Shown: positions 18,947 to 29,254, numbered from the stretch's first letter. The stretch is 64,000 bases of DNA from Colletes latitarsis (GCF_051014445.1 NW_027488368.1:25890001-25954000), one strand, 5' to 3'. A program made the numbers and translations. The notes: generated by a model from the letters alone, not told the origin.

Positions 18947-21900
18947 TTAATGGCGGCTGCGAGCCCCAACTCGCAACCGCCCGCGACCCCGTTTCCACCC
19001 CTCGGCGGCCGGGCGTTCATGGCCGCACCAGACCGCCGAGGGTGCCTCCCCTTGCGTCGGACCGGTAGGGGGAGGCACTCCTACCCCCAACCGGTCCGAC
19101 CCGGCGCCGCCTGGCGGGAGGAGGGTCCCCTCAGGACCCCCCTCCCAGCCTAGGTCATCCGCCACGCCGAGGCGGCCGCCCGCGACGCCTCGCGACCGGG
19201 CGACGACCTCGGGCCACCGCACGAGCGCGAGCTTCAGCGCGCCGCTGAAGCTCGCGCTCCCTCCCCGCGGCCTCCTTCTGCAACATTACGTTCTCGCAGA
19301 AGGAGGCCACGGCCCTCCACTTCTCCTCGCTGCCGAGCATGGCACGCACCACGCCCGGCAGCGAGACATCCCGCCCGACGACGCCGACCAGGACACGGCG
19401 CTCCCCCTCCCACGCGGGGCATACCTCCAGGGTATGATCCGCCGTGTCCTGCTCAGCGTCGCAGTGGCAGCAACGCGCCGTCGGCTCCTTCCCTATCCGG
19501 CACAGGTATCTTCCGAAGCTGCCATGCCCGGAAAATACCTGTGCCATCCGGTAGGTGAGGCTGCCATGGCCTCTGTCCAGCCACTCCTTCAGGAGTGGCC
19601 GAACCGCCCCGACAGTCCGGTGCCCCGCGGTTGGCAGAGCCAGCCGCTCCTGCCACGCGAGCAACACGGACTGCCGGGCCTGGCGCTTCAAATCGCCCCA
19701 AGCAGGTTCCTGCCCGCCCGGGACCGCCCCCACCCCCGCGCGACGGTCGACGCTGTGCCGGTACATCACCGCGTGCGACCGTGCGAGCAGGTCCATGGGC
19801 GGCATCCCCGCTAGAACCGTCGCCGCCTCATGTGACATGGTCCGATACCCGCGGACGACCCTGAGCGCCATGCGCCTCTGCACCCGACGCAGCATAGTCA
19901 TGCTGCGCCGGGAGGCAGCCAGGTCGTCCGCCCAGACGGGGGCCCCGTATAGGGCCACCGACTGGACCATTGCCACATAGAGGCGACGAACTCGGCCCGC
20001 CGGGCCCCCCAGGTTGGGCAGGATCCGGCCCAGAGCCGCAACCATCCTTTCCAACCGGTGGACCAGGCAGCGGAAATGCTTCTCGAAACGCCAGTGGCTA
20101 TCGAGGATCAGCCCTAAATACCTGATCTGGGGCTTCACCTCGATGTCAGCCCCACCCACCCGAATCAGAGGGGGTGGCGGATCCTGCCGAGGTGAATGAA
20201 ACGCAATCACCTCGGTCTTATGGACCGCCACCGTCATCCCCATCCCCCTGATCCGGTCGACGACGCGTTGCGACCCCTCCTCCGCGCGACGCATGGCGCT
20301 CCCCCAGTGTGCCCCGACGGCCAGCACCAGTGTGTCATCCGCATAACACACCGTGCTGACGCCGTCGGGGAGGCCGGCCCGCAACACCGAGTCGTACGCG
20401 ATGTTCCACAGGAGTGGCCCGAGGACCGACCCCTGCGGAACACCGCAGTACACCTCCCTCCGCATATCACCATCCCGGCCCGGATACTCGATCCACCTGC
20501 CGCGGAGATAATCCCCGACGACCGCCCTGAGACAAGGGGGGACTCGATGATATTCGAGTCCCCTCCTTATCCCTTCCCAGGGGAGGGTGTTAAAGGCATT
20601 GGCAATATCCAAGGATATTGCCAATGCCACCCCTCCCCGGGAGACGGCCGCCTCCGAGAGGGCCCTCACACGACCTATCGCGTCGATAGTCGATCGGCCC
20701 CCCCGGAAACCGAACTGGCAGTCGGCCAGACCGGGATCACCCCGCGACAGGTGCTCGACGAGGCGGGCAGCAATCACACGCTCGAAGAGCTTGCCCACCT
20801 CGTCGAGGAGACAAATGGGCCGGTATGCGGAGGGAGACTCCGCGGGCCGACCCTCCTTCCGGAGGAGGACCATCCTCGCCACCTTCCAACTGGGGGGGAA
20901 TCGCCCGTCCCTCAGGCAGCGGTCGAACAACCGCCTGAGGTCGGCCCCAAGGACGCCCTGGGTCAAGACCCAAACCCGGCCGGGCACACCATCCGGACCC
21001 GGGGCCGTGTTACGAACCCCGAGCCGTCTGATGGCCGCTGCCAGCTCCTCCTGCGTGACCCCCAGCTCGGCCGTCCACTCCACTGGGACAGCCGCCGCCG
21101 CCGGAGGACGCGGTCCCCTCTCCCCAATTGGGAAGAGTGTATTGACCACGTCCTCCAGCAGCCGGGGGTCAAGACCCTCGGTGACGGGGGGCGCCCACGG
21201 GCGGAGCTTATTCAGCACCACCTTATATGGGCGCCCCCATGGATCGTCATCAAGGGTCTGGAGGAGCTCCTTCCATGCCTGGGTCTTGGCCCGTTTGATG
21301 GCGACCTGCAGAGCAACCCGCGCCACGCGGTATGCTCCATACAGGTCATCAGCTGCCCTCGCTCGCGCCACGCCGTCGCCTGTACGTTGACGACGGCGCG
21401 CGCGGGTGTACTGGCGTCGGGCGCGGACAGTCGCGACTCGCAACTCCGCGATCGCGTCCGACCACCAGTACACCGCCCGACGAGGAGAAGCCCGCCCGAC
21501 CCGAGGCATCGCCGCGTCGCAAATACCTGCGACCAATGCTCCGAGCCGGGCGACCTCCTCCTCTATGCTCGGCAACTCGGCCGCTCCCTGCGGCCAAGTT
21601 GCAGCGAGGGCAGCTGCCATCAGGGCGTCCTTGTCCAGGCGCCGAAGCGCCCAGCGGCGTGGTGGGGTGCCACGCAGGCGGCCGTGTCGGGATGCACTCG
21701 CGGCGGCAGAGACCTCCATCCGGATGTACCGGTGATCGGAGAGTGTCTCTGCCCCCGCGACCACGTGCCAACCCGACACCATGCGCACGGCGTTGGGGGT
21801 CGCGAATCCAACATCCACGATGGACCCCCCATATCGCCGCACGCATGTGTGCTCCGACCCCCGGTTCAATACCCGGAGGTCGAGCCCCGCCGCCCAATCG

Positions 21901-22337
21901 CCCAGGATCCCGCCGCGAACGGAGGTCCTGGGGGATCCCCAAGCCACCGACTTGGCATTAAAATCCCCCAGGACCAGCACCGGCCGGGCCGCGTAGCGCT
22001 GCACGCATGCCGCGACCTCGGCCAAGTACAGCTCGAACGCAGCGTGACCGCTTCGGGGCGAAATGTAGCACCCCACCACAGCGACTCCCCCCCAGTCCAC
22101 GGCGACGAATCCCCGACCGCGCTCCAACAAGGAGAACGGGGGGGACCCGTCGCCCCCTCCCCATACCGTCGCCACCAAGCCGTCCGCGTCGCCCACCCAA
22201 TGAGGGTGATCAGGGACGCGGTACGGCTCGGCGGCGACCGCCAGGCCAACCCCCCACTCCGCGAGGACCTGGGACATCAAGTCCTGTGCCGCGCGGCAGT
22301 GGTTGAGGTTGGCCTGGAGGAGGAGGCGGGGCGGCAT
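18947..22337 (-). pseudogene. ORF2: APE endonuclease / reverse transcriptase, frameshifted near C-terminus
   Basis: ATG at 22337, sharing its A with the ORF1 stop. All endonuclease and polymerase signatures seen in copy 1 are present (QANLN, GDFNAKS, SDHRYI, SLDIANAFN, YADD), as is the CX2CX8HX4C finger. A 13-bp insertion at 19238-19250 shifts the frame, so the readable product ends at 19155 after 1060 aa with an Arg-rich novel tail. The original last 95 or so codons continue out of frame down to 18947. Because the finger lies upstream of the break, the truncated protein could keep activity; whether the lost tail matters is unknown. Other differences from copy 1 are scattered substitutions. 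Confidence 0.88.
19223..19259. repeat. Near-perfect palindrome with 13-bp insertion in copy 2 ORF2
   Basis: Arms of 17 bp (19223-19239 and 19243-19259) flank a 3-base centre. Copies 1, 3 and 4 have a shorter palindrome here, and the extra bases CGCGCCGCTGAAG lengthen it symmetrically. This looks like fold-back templated synthesis at a pre-existing hairpin. Confidence 0.85.
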
Positions 22338-22339
22338 TA
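22335..22339 (-). promoter_or_regulatory. TAATG stop-start junction of ORF1 and ORF2
   Basis: On the minus strand TAA ends ORF1 and ATG starts ORF2, sharing one A (22337). UAAUG coupling is the established way SART1 of Bombyx translates ORF2 from a bicistronic RNA; the same mechanism is inferred here. The five bases are also present in copy 1 at 13389-13393, but ORF1 no longer terminates there. Confidence 0.8.
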
Positions 22340-24214
22340 ATTAATGGCCGCGCCAGCCTCCTCCCGGCCGTCCGTCCCCGTAGCACCGTCCACCTCCATG
22401 GAGGACGATGCCACCGCCCTCGGCACCGGAGCCGGTGCAGCCCGCCTCTTCCTCTCCTTCCGGGAGGGGGGGGAGCACTTCTTGCTCCCCACCCTGTGAT
22501 CGGCTGGCCTCCCCATGTCCGCACACAGCGGGCAGTGGGGGGCCGCCGAGCACTGGCTCGCACGGTGCTCTTTGGCACCGCAGCGGTAACACTGACCGCT
22601 GCGGTCCACCGGCGAGGTGCACCACTGCCTCACGTGCCCCAATTCGAGGCAGCGGTGACACTGGAGCGGGCGCGGCGCGAGGATTTCCACTCGCGCCGAA
22701 ACCCACCCCACCAACACCCTCCCGGATTCCGCCACCTTACGGGCGGCGGAGAGGGGGCACCGGGCCCACACCGACCCGAGGCCGGAGGGCGACCTGCGGA
22801 TCTCTCCGATCCGCAGGTCCTCCACAGGACAGTCCCCCGCCCTCGCAAGGGCACGGGACACATCCTGTGCGCTGACCGAGTCGTCTAGCCCACAAACGCG
22901 CATCTCCGTGCGCTTCGTGGGCCGGGCGACCCGGACACCTCGCTCGCCCAGCTGCTCCCGGAGCCTCTGGGCGAGACGATCCGCCTTCGCGCCGCTTTCT
23001 GCACCGGGGATCTCCAGCAAGAGACCCCCGGTCACGGCCCTCTTCGCCCTCACGGAGGCGATGCCCAGCTCTTCCAGGGAGATATTCTCCCTGGCGAGCC
23101 GCATCGCCTCCGCGAGGGTCAGGTCGCCCCCCTGCGCAACGGTCAGCGTCACCGCTGCCGTTTTTGGGGGACGACCTGGTCGTGCCTTCCCGACCTTCGC
23201 GGCCTTTACCTTGGCCGCCGGCGGCGGAGGCGGAGGCTGCGGTTGCGAGGCCTTCCTCGCCGCCCGCTTCGCCTTCCGCCCCACCACCTCACTCCACGCC
23301 ACCCCCCCTTGGGAGGGTGCTGTGGAGGACGCGACCACCGCGACCACGGGTACACCACCCCCCTTGGGGGTCGCGACCCGGGGCCCTGGTGCCGCAACGC
23401 TGGGCGGAGCCTTCACTCCGCCCTTCTTTGCCTTCCCCGACTGTACCGGAACAGGTCGGGGAGGCACCGCCTTCCTGCTGACCGCTCTTCCGGCGAGGAG
23501 CTCCTCCCGGAAGGCGGCCAGCTTGCCATCAATCATGTCCCCAATTCTCCTCAGAAGATCGTCTTCTGAGGAGGACGGGGACTTCTTCACGGGCGGAGTG
23601 CGGGTGGAGGGGCCCGCGGTGCCCCGCACCACTGCCGCCGCACTCCGCTTATTTACCTCCGCTGAGGGACGCGGCGGTGGAGGAGGAGGGAGGATGGGAG
23701 GGAGGGCCGCGCTGTTCCACAGCGCCTCTGCCCTCCTCCTCCCCTGTCGCTCCTCCTCCAACAGGAGCTGCAGACGGGCGTTCCGCCCTCTGAGCTCCCG
23801 CGCCGCCTCCCTCATTTCCTCCGCCGCGGCCTTCAGGGCCTCCGCGCCACCGCTTTTCTGCCCCTTAAAGGCGCAGGCAGCGGCGACTTTCTCCACCCGC
23901 CTCAGGGACGAGGAGATCCTCTCCGATATCTCCTCGGTCACCTCGTCCCTGAGGCAACTCAGCCTCACCGACGGGCTCATCGCCCCGCCCACCTCGACGA
24001 CGGCCTGCCCCGTCCTCTTCCTCTTAGAGCCTATGTGGCTCGTGCTGGAGGAGAAGGACGAGACCGACGCCGTCTCGTCGTCCTCCTCCACCCTCCACGA
24101 AGCCGGACCTGGCGACGAGTGGGGCGCGAGCGCCGCCACCCTAACCCCAACCCCGTCTCCGTCCTCCCCAACCGACAAAACCCGCCCCATCCCCATTTTA
24201 TTTTCTGTGTCCAT
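22337..24214 (-). CDS. ORF1: gag-like RNA-binding protein with three CCHC knuckles, intact
   Basis: 625 aa from the ATG at 24214, which aligns with the copy 1 start; a longer upstream frame begins at GTG and is not preferred. A basic cluster SKRKR at 63-67 could direct nuclear entry. A charged Arg/Glu/Ala segment (about 88-166) is likely coiled coil. Pro/Ala/Lys-rich sequence follows, then an RRM-like conserved region before the knuckles. Knuckles: CHRCLELGHVRQWC (519-532, CX2CX4HX4C), CYRCGAKEHRASQC (542-555) and a third, CX2CX8HX6C (561-580). A basic stretch and acidic end follow. In this clade the protein packages element RNA and directs nuclear and target localisation. The stop TAA overlaps the ORF2 ATG (TAATG), a termination-reinitiation junction known from SART1. 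Confidence 0.9.
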   Translation of the reverse strand: MDTENKMGMGRVLSVGEDGDGVGVRVAALAPHSSPGPASWRVEEDDETASVSSFSSSTSHIGSKRKRTGQAVVEVGGAMSPSVRLSCLRDEVTEEISERISSSLRRVEKVAAACAFKGQKSGGAEALKAAAEEMREAARELRGRNARLQLLLEEERQGRRRAEALWNSAALPPILPPPPPPRPSAEVNKRSAAAVVRGTAGPSTRTPPVKKSPSSSEDDLLRRIGDMIDGKLAAFREELLAGRAVSRKAVPPRPVPVQSGKAKKGGVKAPPSVAAPGPRVATPKGGGVPVVAVVASSTAPSQGGVAWSEVVGRKAKRAARKASQPQPPPPPPAAKVKAAKVGKARPGRPPKTAAVTLTVAQGGDLTLAEAMRLARENISLEELGIASVRAKRAVTGGLLLEIPGAESGAKADRLAQRLREQLGERGVRVARPTKRTEMRVCGLDDSVSAQDVSRALARAGDCPVEDLRIGEIRRSPSGLGSVWARCPLSAARKVAESGRVLVGWVSARVEILAPRPLQCHRCLELGHVRQWCTSPVDRSGQCYRCGAKEHRASQCSAAPHCPLCADMGRPADHRVGSKKCSPPSRKERKRRAAPAPVPRAVASSSMEVDGATGTDGREEAGAAIN

Positions 24215-24598
24215 AATAGTCCCACGAGATGGTCGGAAATAAAGGTCCACCCGGGCAGAGCCGCCTTACCCGGGTAAGCCTAATACTCCGGGGGTTCGGC
24301 AGGTTCCCCGGAGGTGGTCGCTTGGGATTGGGCCTTCTCCCCCAACCATGCATCCCATCGCCGCGCACCATAGCTTAGGATTGGAGGGCGATTTTATAGA
24401 GTCGCCATACTCGTGGCCCAGGCGGTTAAGCCAAGACCCCCGTTCCTCCTGCCGTCACGTACCATTCACAAAACCAATAGGGAATTGTGAATGGGTCGTT
24501 GTGACGACCAACAGGAGGCTTACGGTGTGTGTATGACTCGGGTACCCCGGGTTCGTTAAGCCCGTACTGCAGCTGAAAGGCTGGCAGCCCCTGAGGGA
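24215..24598 (-). promoter_or_regulatory. Copy 2 5' UTR
   Basis: 384 bp with the paired hairpins at 24462-24509, ending in CCCTGAGGG plus A before the target duplication. Sequence is close to the other three copies except near the ORF1 start, where copy 1 differs. Confidence 0.7.
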
Positions 24599-24611
24599 AT
24601 CTGGCTCATAC
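24599..24611 (+). repeat. Target-site duplication, copy 2, 5'-end side
   Basis: ATCTGGCTCATAC, an exact copy of 18589-18601, running into TTTCGTATTTTCCGC. Confidence 0.92.
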
Positions 24612-24952
24612 TTTCGTATTTTCCGCTTACATGTTGGCCAGATCCTGGGTTTCTTCTGGTCTGGATCTCGTAGTAATGTGGTACCACACCGAAACAGTCA
24701 ATTCAACCAGGTTGCGATTAATATTTTAGAGGAGAACGGCGGTTATGTCTGGGTTAGGTCTGGTATTTCCCATCATCTAGTTCATACTTTCGCATTTTTC
24801 GCAAACTTGAATGGCCAGATCCTGGGTATTTTCTGGATTGGATCACGTAGTAATGTGGTACCACACCGAAATAGTAAATAAAACCTGGTTCCGATTAATA
24901 TTTTAGAGGATAACACCGGTTATGTCAAGGGTTGCGTCTGGTATTTGCAATC

Positions 24953-24965
24953 ATCTGCCTCATAC
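24953..24965 (+). repeat. Target-site duplication, copy 3, 3'-end side
   Basis: ATCTGCCTCATAC directly before a 20-nt T run; identical to 27657-27669. Confidence 0.92.
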
Positions 24966-25262
24966 TTTTTTTTTTTTTTTTTTTTGTCGTGGGGAAAATC
25001 TTCGAAAGACTCCCTCCCACCTCCTTGGGGAGAGGTGGGAGGGGTGTGTGGGATTCCCCGCGCCCGTACAACGACAGGCGCGGGACCTACCCACTAAAAA
25101 CCCCACGGTGACCCTTCGGCACGCTTTGGGAGGATACCGGGAATCGCTCGAAGCATTCTTCCGGTATCCTCCCCGTGCCCGCGCTTTCGCGCCCATCCCC
25201 CGGGGGGACAATCGGTCCCCCCAGTAGACACACTGCCTCATAGCGGCGGGACGGGGCCGCGT

Positions 25263-26772
25263 TTAGTGGCGGCTGCGAGCCCCAACTCGCAACCGCCCGC
25301 GACCCCGTTTCCACCCCTCGGCGGCCGGGCGTTCATGGCCGCACCAGACCGCCGAGGGTGCCTCCCCTTGCGTCGGACCGGTAGGGGGAGGCACTCCTAC
25401 CCCCAACCGGTCCGACCCGGCGCCGCCTGGCGGGAGGAGGGTCCCCTCTGGACCCCCCTCCCACCCTAGGTCATCCGCCACGCCGAGGCGGCCGCCCGCG
25501 ACGCCTCGCGACCGGGCGACGACCTCGGGCCACCGCACGAGCGCGAGCTTCAGCTCGCGCTCCCTCCCCGCGGCCTCCTTCTGCAACATTACGTACTCGC
25601 AGAAGGAGGCCACGGCCCTCCACTTCTCCTCACTGCCGAGCATGGCGCGCACCACGCCCGGCAGCGAGACATCCCGCCCGACGACGCCGACCAGGACACG
25701 GCGCTCCCCCTCCCACGCGGGGCATACCTCCAGGGTATGATCCGTCGTGTCCTGCTCAGCGTCGCAGTGGCAGCAACGCGCCGTCGGCTCCTTCCCTATC
25801 CGGCACAGGTATCTTCCGAAGCTGCCATGCCCGGAAAATACCTGTGCCAGCCGGTAGGTGAGGCTGCCATGGCCTCTGTCCAGCCACTCCTTCAGGAGTG
25901 GCCGAACAGCCCCGACAGTCCGGTGCCCCGCGGTTGGCAGAGCCAGCCGCTCCTGCCACGCGAGCAACACGGACTGCCGGGCCTGGCGCTTCAAATCGCC
26001 CCAACCGGGGGACCAGGCAGCGGAAATGCTCCTCGAAACGCCAGTGGCTATCGAGGATCAGCCCTAGATACCTGATCTGGGGCTTCACCTCGATGTCAGC
26101 CCCACCCACCCGGATCAGAGGGGGTGGCGGATCCTGCCGAGGTGAATGAAACGCAATCACCTCGGTCTTATGGACCGCCACCGTCATCCCCATCCCCCTG
26201 ATCCGGTCGACGACGCGTTGCGACCCCTCCTCCGCGCGACGCATGGCCCTCCCCCAGTGCGCCCCGACGGCCAGCACCAGTGTGTCATCCGCATAACACA
26301 CCGTGCTGACGCCGTCGGGGAGGCCGGCCCGCAACACCGAGTCGTACGCGATGTTCCACAGGAGTGGCCCGAGGACCGACCCCTGCGGAACACCGCAGTA
26401 CACCTCCCTCCGCATATCACCATCCCGGCCCGGATACTCGATACACCTGCCGCGGAGATAATCCCCGACGACCGCCCTGAGACAAGGGGGGACTCGATGA
26501 TATTCGAGTCCCCTCCTTATCTCTTCCCAGGGGAGGGTGTTAAAGGCATTGGCAATATCCAAGGATATTGCCAATGCCACCCCTCCCCGGGAGACGGCCG
26601 CCTCCGAGAGGGCCCTCACACGACCTATCGCGTCGATAGTCGATCGGCCCCCCCGGAAACCGAACTGGCAGTCGGCCAGACCGGGATCACCCCGCGACAG
26701 GTGCTCGACGAGGCGGGCAGCAATCACACGCTCGAAGAGCTTGCCCACCTCGTCGAGGAGACAAATGGGCCG
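25263..26772 (-). pseudogene. ORF2 remnant, copy 3
   Basis: The part 26005-26772 encodes the polymerase from RPICLLDEVGK to LVPRL (about residues 506-762 of copy 1 numbering), including the SLDIANAFN and YADD motifs. The part 25263-26004 encodes the C-terminus from about residue 882 with the CCHC finger (C, C, H, C all kept). The 353-bp deletion between them shifts the frame. No ATG precedes the polymerase part in frame, so it is not expected to be made as a protein. Confidence 0.88.
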
Positions 26773-27272
26773 TTCCACAGCGCCTCTGCCCTCCTCCTCC
26801 CCTGTCGCTCCTCCTCCAACAGGAGCTGCAGACGGGCGTTCCGCCCTCTGAGCTCCCGCGCCGTCTCCCTCATTTCCTCCGCCGCGGCCTTTAGGGCCTC
26901 CGCGCCACCGCTTTTCTGCCCCTTAAAGGCGCAGGCAGCGGCGACTTTCTCCACCCGCCTCAGGGACGAGGAGATCCTCTCCGATATCTCCTCGGTCACC
27001 TCGTCCCTGAGGCAACTCAGCCTCACCGACGGGCTCATCGCCCCGCCCACCTCGACGACGGCCTGCCCCGTCCTCTTCCTCTTAGAGCCTATGTGGCTCG
27101 TGCTGGAGGAGAAGGACGAGACCGACGCCGTCTCGTCGTCCTCCTCCACCCTCCACGAAGCCGGACCTGGCGCTGAGTGGGGCGCGAGCGCCGCCACCCT
27201 AACCCCAACCCCGTCTCCGTCCTCCCCAACCGACAAAACCCGCCCCATCCTCATTTTATTTTCTGTGTCCAT
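26773..27272 (-). pseudogene. ORF1 N-terminal remnant, copy 3
   Basis: ATG at 27272, copy-2-type N-terminus, through the coiled-coil-like segment, cut at RRRAEALWN. It is then fused out of frame to ORF2 sequence and stops at 26724. No knuckles remain. Confidence 0.88.
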
Positions 27273-27656
27273 AATAATCCCACGAGATGGTCGGAAATAA
27301 AGGTCCACCCGGGCAGAGCCGCCTTACCCGGGTAAGCCTAATACTCCGGGGGTTCGGCAGGTTCCCCGGAGGTGGTCGCTTGGGATTGGGCCTTCTCCCC
27401 CAACAATGCATCCCATCGCCGCGGACCATAGCTTATTATTGGAGGGCGATTTTATAGAGTCGCCATACTCGTGGCCCAGGCGGTTAAGCCAAGACCCCCG
27501 TTCCTCCTGCCGTCACGTACCATTCACAAAACAAATAGGGAATTGTGAATGGGTCGTTGTGACGACCAACAGGAGGCTTACGGTGTGTGTATGACTCGGG
27601 TACCCCGGGTTCGTTAAGCCCGTACTGCAGCTGAAAGGCTGGCAGCCCCTGAGGGG
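27273..27656 (-). promoter_or_regulatory. Copy 3 5' UTR
   Basis: 384 bp, same two hairpins (27510-27557). It ends CCCTGAGGG plus G before the target duplication. Confidence 0.7.
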
Positions 27657-27669
27657 ATCTGCCTCATAC
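27657..27669 (+). repeat. Target-site duplication, copy 3, 5'-end side
   Basis: ATCTGCCTCATAC; identical to 24953-24965. Confidence 0.92.
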
Positions 27670-28182
27670 TTTCGCATTTATCGCAAACTTGTTGGCCAGA
27701 TCCCGGGCTTTTTCTGGATTGGATCACGTAGTAATGTGGTACCACACTGAAATAGTCACTAGAGCCTGATACCGATTAATATTTTAGAGGAGAACGCCGG
27801 ATACGTCTGGGTTAGGTCTGGTATTTGCCATCATCTAGCTCATACCTTCGCAACTTCGCAAACTTGAATGGCCAGATCGTGGGCATTTTGTGGTTTAGAT
27901 CACGCAGTAATGTGGTACACACTGAAATAGTCACTAGAACCTGGTTCCGATTAATATTTTTGAGGATAACGCCCTTATGTCAGCGTTAGTTGTCGTATTT
28001 GCAATCATCTGGCTCAAACTTTCGTATTTTCCGCTTACTTGTTGGCCAGATCCTGGGCATTTTCCGATTCGGATCACGTAGTAATGTGGTACCACACTGA
28101 AGCGGTCAATTAAACCTGGTTCCGATTAATATTTTTGAGTGTAACGCCGGTTATGTCTGGGTTAGTTGTGGTATTTGCAATC

Positions 28183-28195
28183 ATCTGGCTCATAC
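28183..28195 (+). other. Paralogous empty insertion site of copy 2
   Basis: ATCTGGCTCATAC occurs once here and runs straight into TTTCGTATTTTCCGC. The left context matches the sequence before copy 2 (18.36-18.60 kb) and the right context matches that after copy 2 (24.6-24.83 kb), including rare variants such as CGCCCTTATGTCAGCG and CTTCTGGTCTGGATCTCG. Confidence 0.85.
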
Positions 28196-29241
28196 TTTCG
28201 TATTTTCCGCTTACTTGTTGGCCAGATCCTGGGTTTCTTCTGGTCTGGATCTCGTAGTAATGTGGTACCACACCGAAACAGTCAATTCAACCAGGTTGCG
28301 ATTAATATTTTAGAGGAGAACGGCGGTTATGTCTGGGTTAGGTCTGGTATTTCCCATCATCTAGTTCATACTTTCGCATTTTTCGCAAACTTGAATGGCC
28401 AGATCCTGGGTATTTTCTGGTTTGGATCACGTAGTAATGTGGTACCACACCGAAACAGTCAATTCAACCAGGTTGTGATTAATATTTTAGAGGAGAACGG
28501 CGGATATGCCTGGGATAGGTCTGGTATTTGCCATCATCTAGCTCATACTGTCGCATTTTTCGCAAACTTGAATGGACAGATCCTGGGCTTTTTCTGGTTT
28601 GGATCACGTAGTAATGTGGTACCACAGTGAAACAGTCAATTAAACCTGGTTCCGATTAATATTTTCGAGGATAACGCCGGTTATGTCTGGGTTAGTTCTG
28701 GTATTTGCAATCATCTAGCTCATACTTTCGCATTTTTAGCAGACCTGTTGGACAGATCCTGGTCTTTTTCTTATTGGGATCACGTAGTAATGTGGTGCCA
28801 CACAGAAATATTCAATTCCACCTGGATTCGATCAATATTTTAGAGGATAACACCGGTTATGTCTGGGTTAGGTCTGGTATTTGACATCATCTAGCTCTTA
28901 CTTTCGCATTTTTCGCTTACTTGTTGGCCAGATCCTGCGTTTTTTCAGGTTTGGATCACGTAGTAATGTGGTACCACACCGCAACAGTCAATTAAACCTG
29001 GTTCGGATTAATATTTTAGAGGATAACGCCGGCTATGTCTGGGTTTGGTCTGGTATTTGTCATCATCTGGCTCATACTTTCGCATTTTTCGTATACTTGT
29101 TGACCAGTTCCTGAGTCTCTTCTGATTTGGATTACGTAGTAATGTGGTACCACACCGAAATAGTAAATAAAACCTGGTTCCGATTAATATTTTAGTGGAT
29201 AACACCGGTTATGTCAAGGATTGCGTCTGGTATTTGCAATC

Positions 29242-29254
29242 ATCTGCCTCATAC
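29242..29254 (+). repeat. Target-site duplication, copy 4, 3'-end side
   Basis: ATCTGCCTCATAC directly before a 19-nt T run; identical to 31945-31957. Confidence 0.92.

Larger units (their letters stand above)
18602..24598 (-). mobile_element. R1-clade non-LTR retrotransposon, copy 2 (full length)
   Basis: 5997 bp on the minus strand with the longest tail (37 T, 18602-18638), a 308-bp 3' UTR, ORF2, ORF1 and a 384-bp 5' UTR. It is nearly identical to copy 1 over most of its length. ORF1 is complete and meets ORF2 in the stop-start TAATG. ORF2 is broken near its C-terminus by a 13-bp palindromic insertion. The 13-bp target duplication is perfect. A duplicated, unoccupied version of the same satellite locus exists at 28.0-28.4 kb, which fixes both element ends. 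Confidence 0.95.
24599..24965 (+). repeat. Satellite array block 3 (two monomers)
   Basis: 367 bp, exactly two 177-bp monomers plus a 13-bp target duplication, between copies 2 and 3. The left part matches 28183-28430, the paralogous empty locus of copy 2. Confidence 0.92.
24966..27656 (-). mobile_element. R1-clade retrotransposon, copy 3 (internally deleted)
   Basis: 2691 bp with intact ends: 20-nt tail, 3' UTR (24986-25262, 277 bp) and a 384-bp 5' UTR. Relative to copy 2 it lacks 353 bp within ORF2 (joined at CCAA 26001-26004) and 2892 bp from the polymerase fingers back into ORF1 (joined at 26772/26773). The 3' UTR lacks 31 bp between two GGGGCC repeats, removing one arm of the fourth hairpin. 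The endonuclease and ORF1 knuckles are gone. It could move only with proteins supplied by another copy. Confidence 0.93.
27657..29254 (+). repeat. Satellite array block 4
   Basis: About nine monomers between copies 3 and 4. The first 440 bp or so recur after copy 4 (from 31945). About 27.95-28.43 kb is a near-identical paralogue of the sequence flanking copy 2 on both sides. About 28.79-29.25 kb resembles the sequence to the left of copy 1. Confidence 0.95.

Noticed and set aside
26005..27272. A genuine ORF1-ORF2 fusion protein in copies 3 and 4
   Set aside because: The 2892-bp deletion joins the two ORFs out of frame and the polymerase part has no in-frame ATG, so no fusion product is expected.
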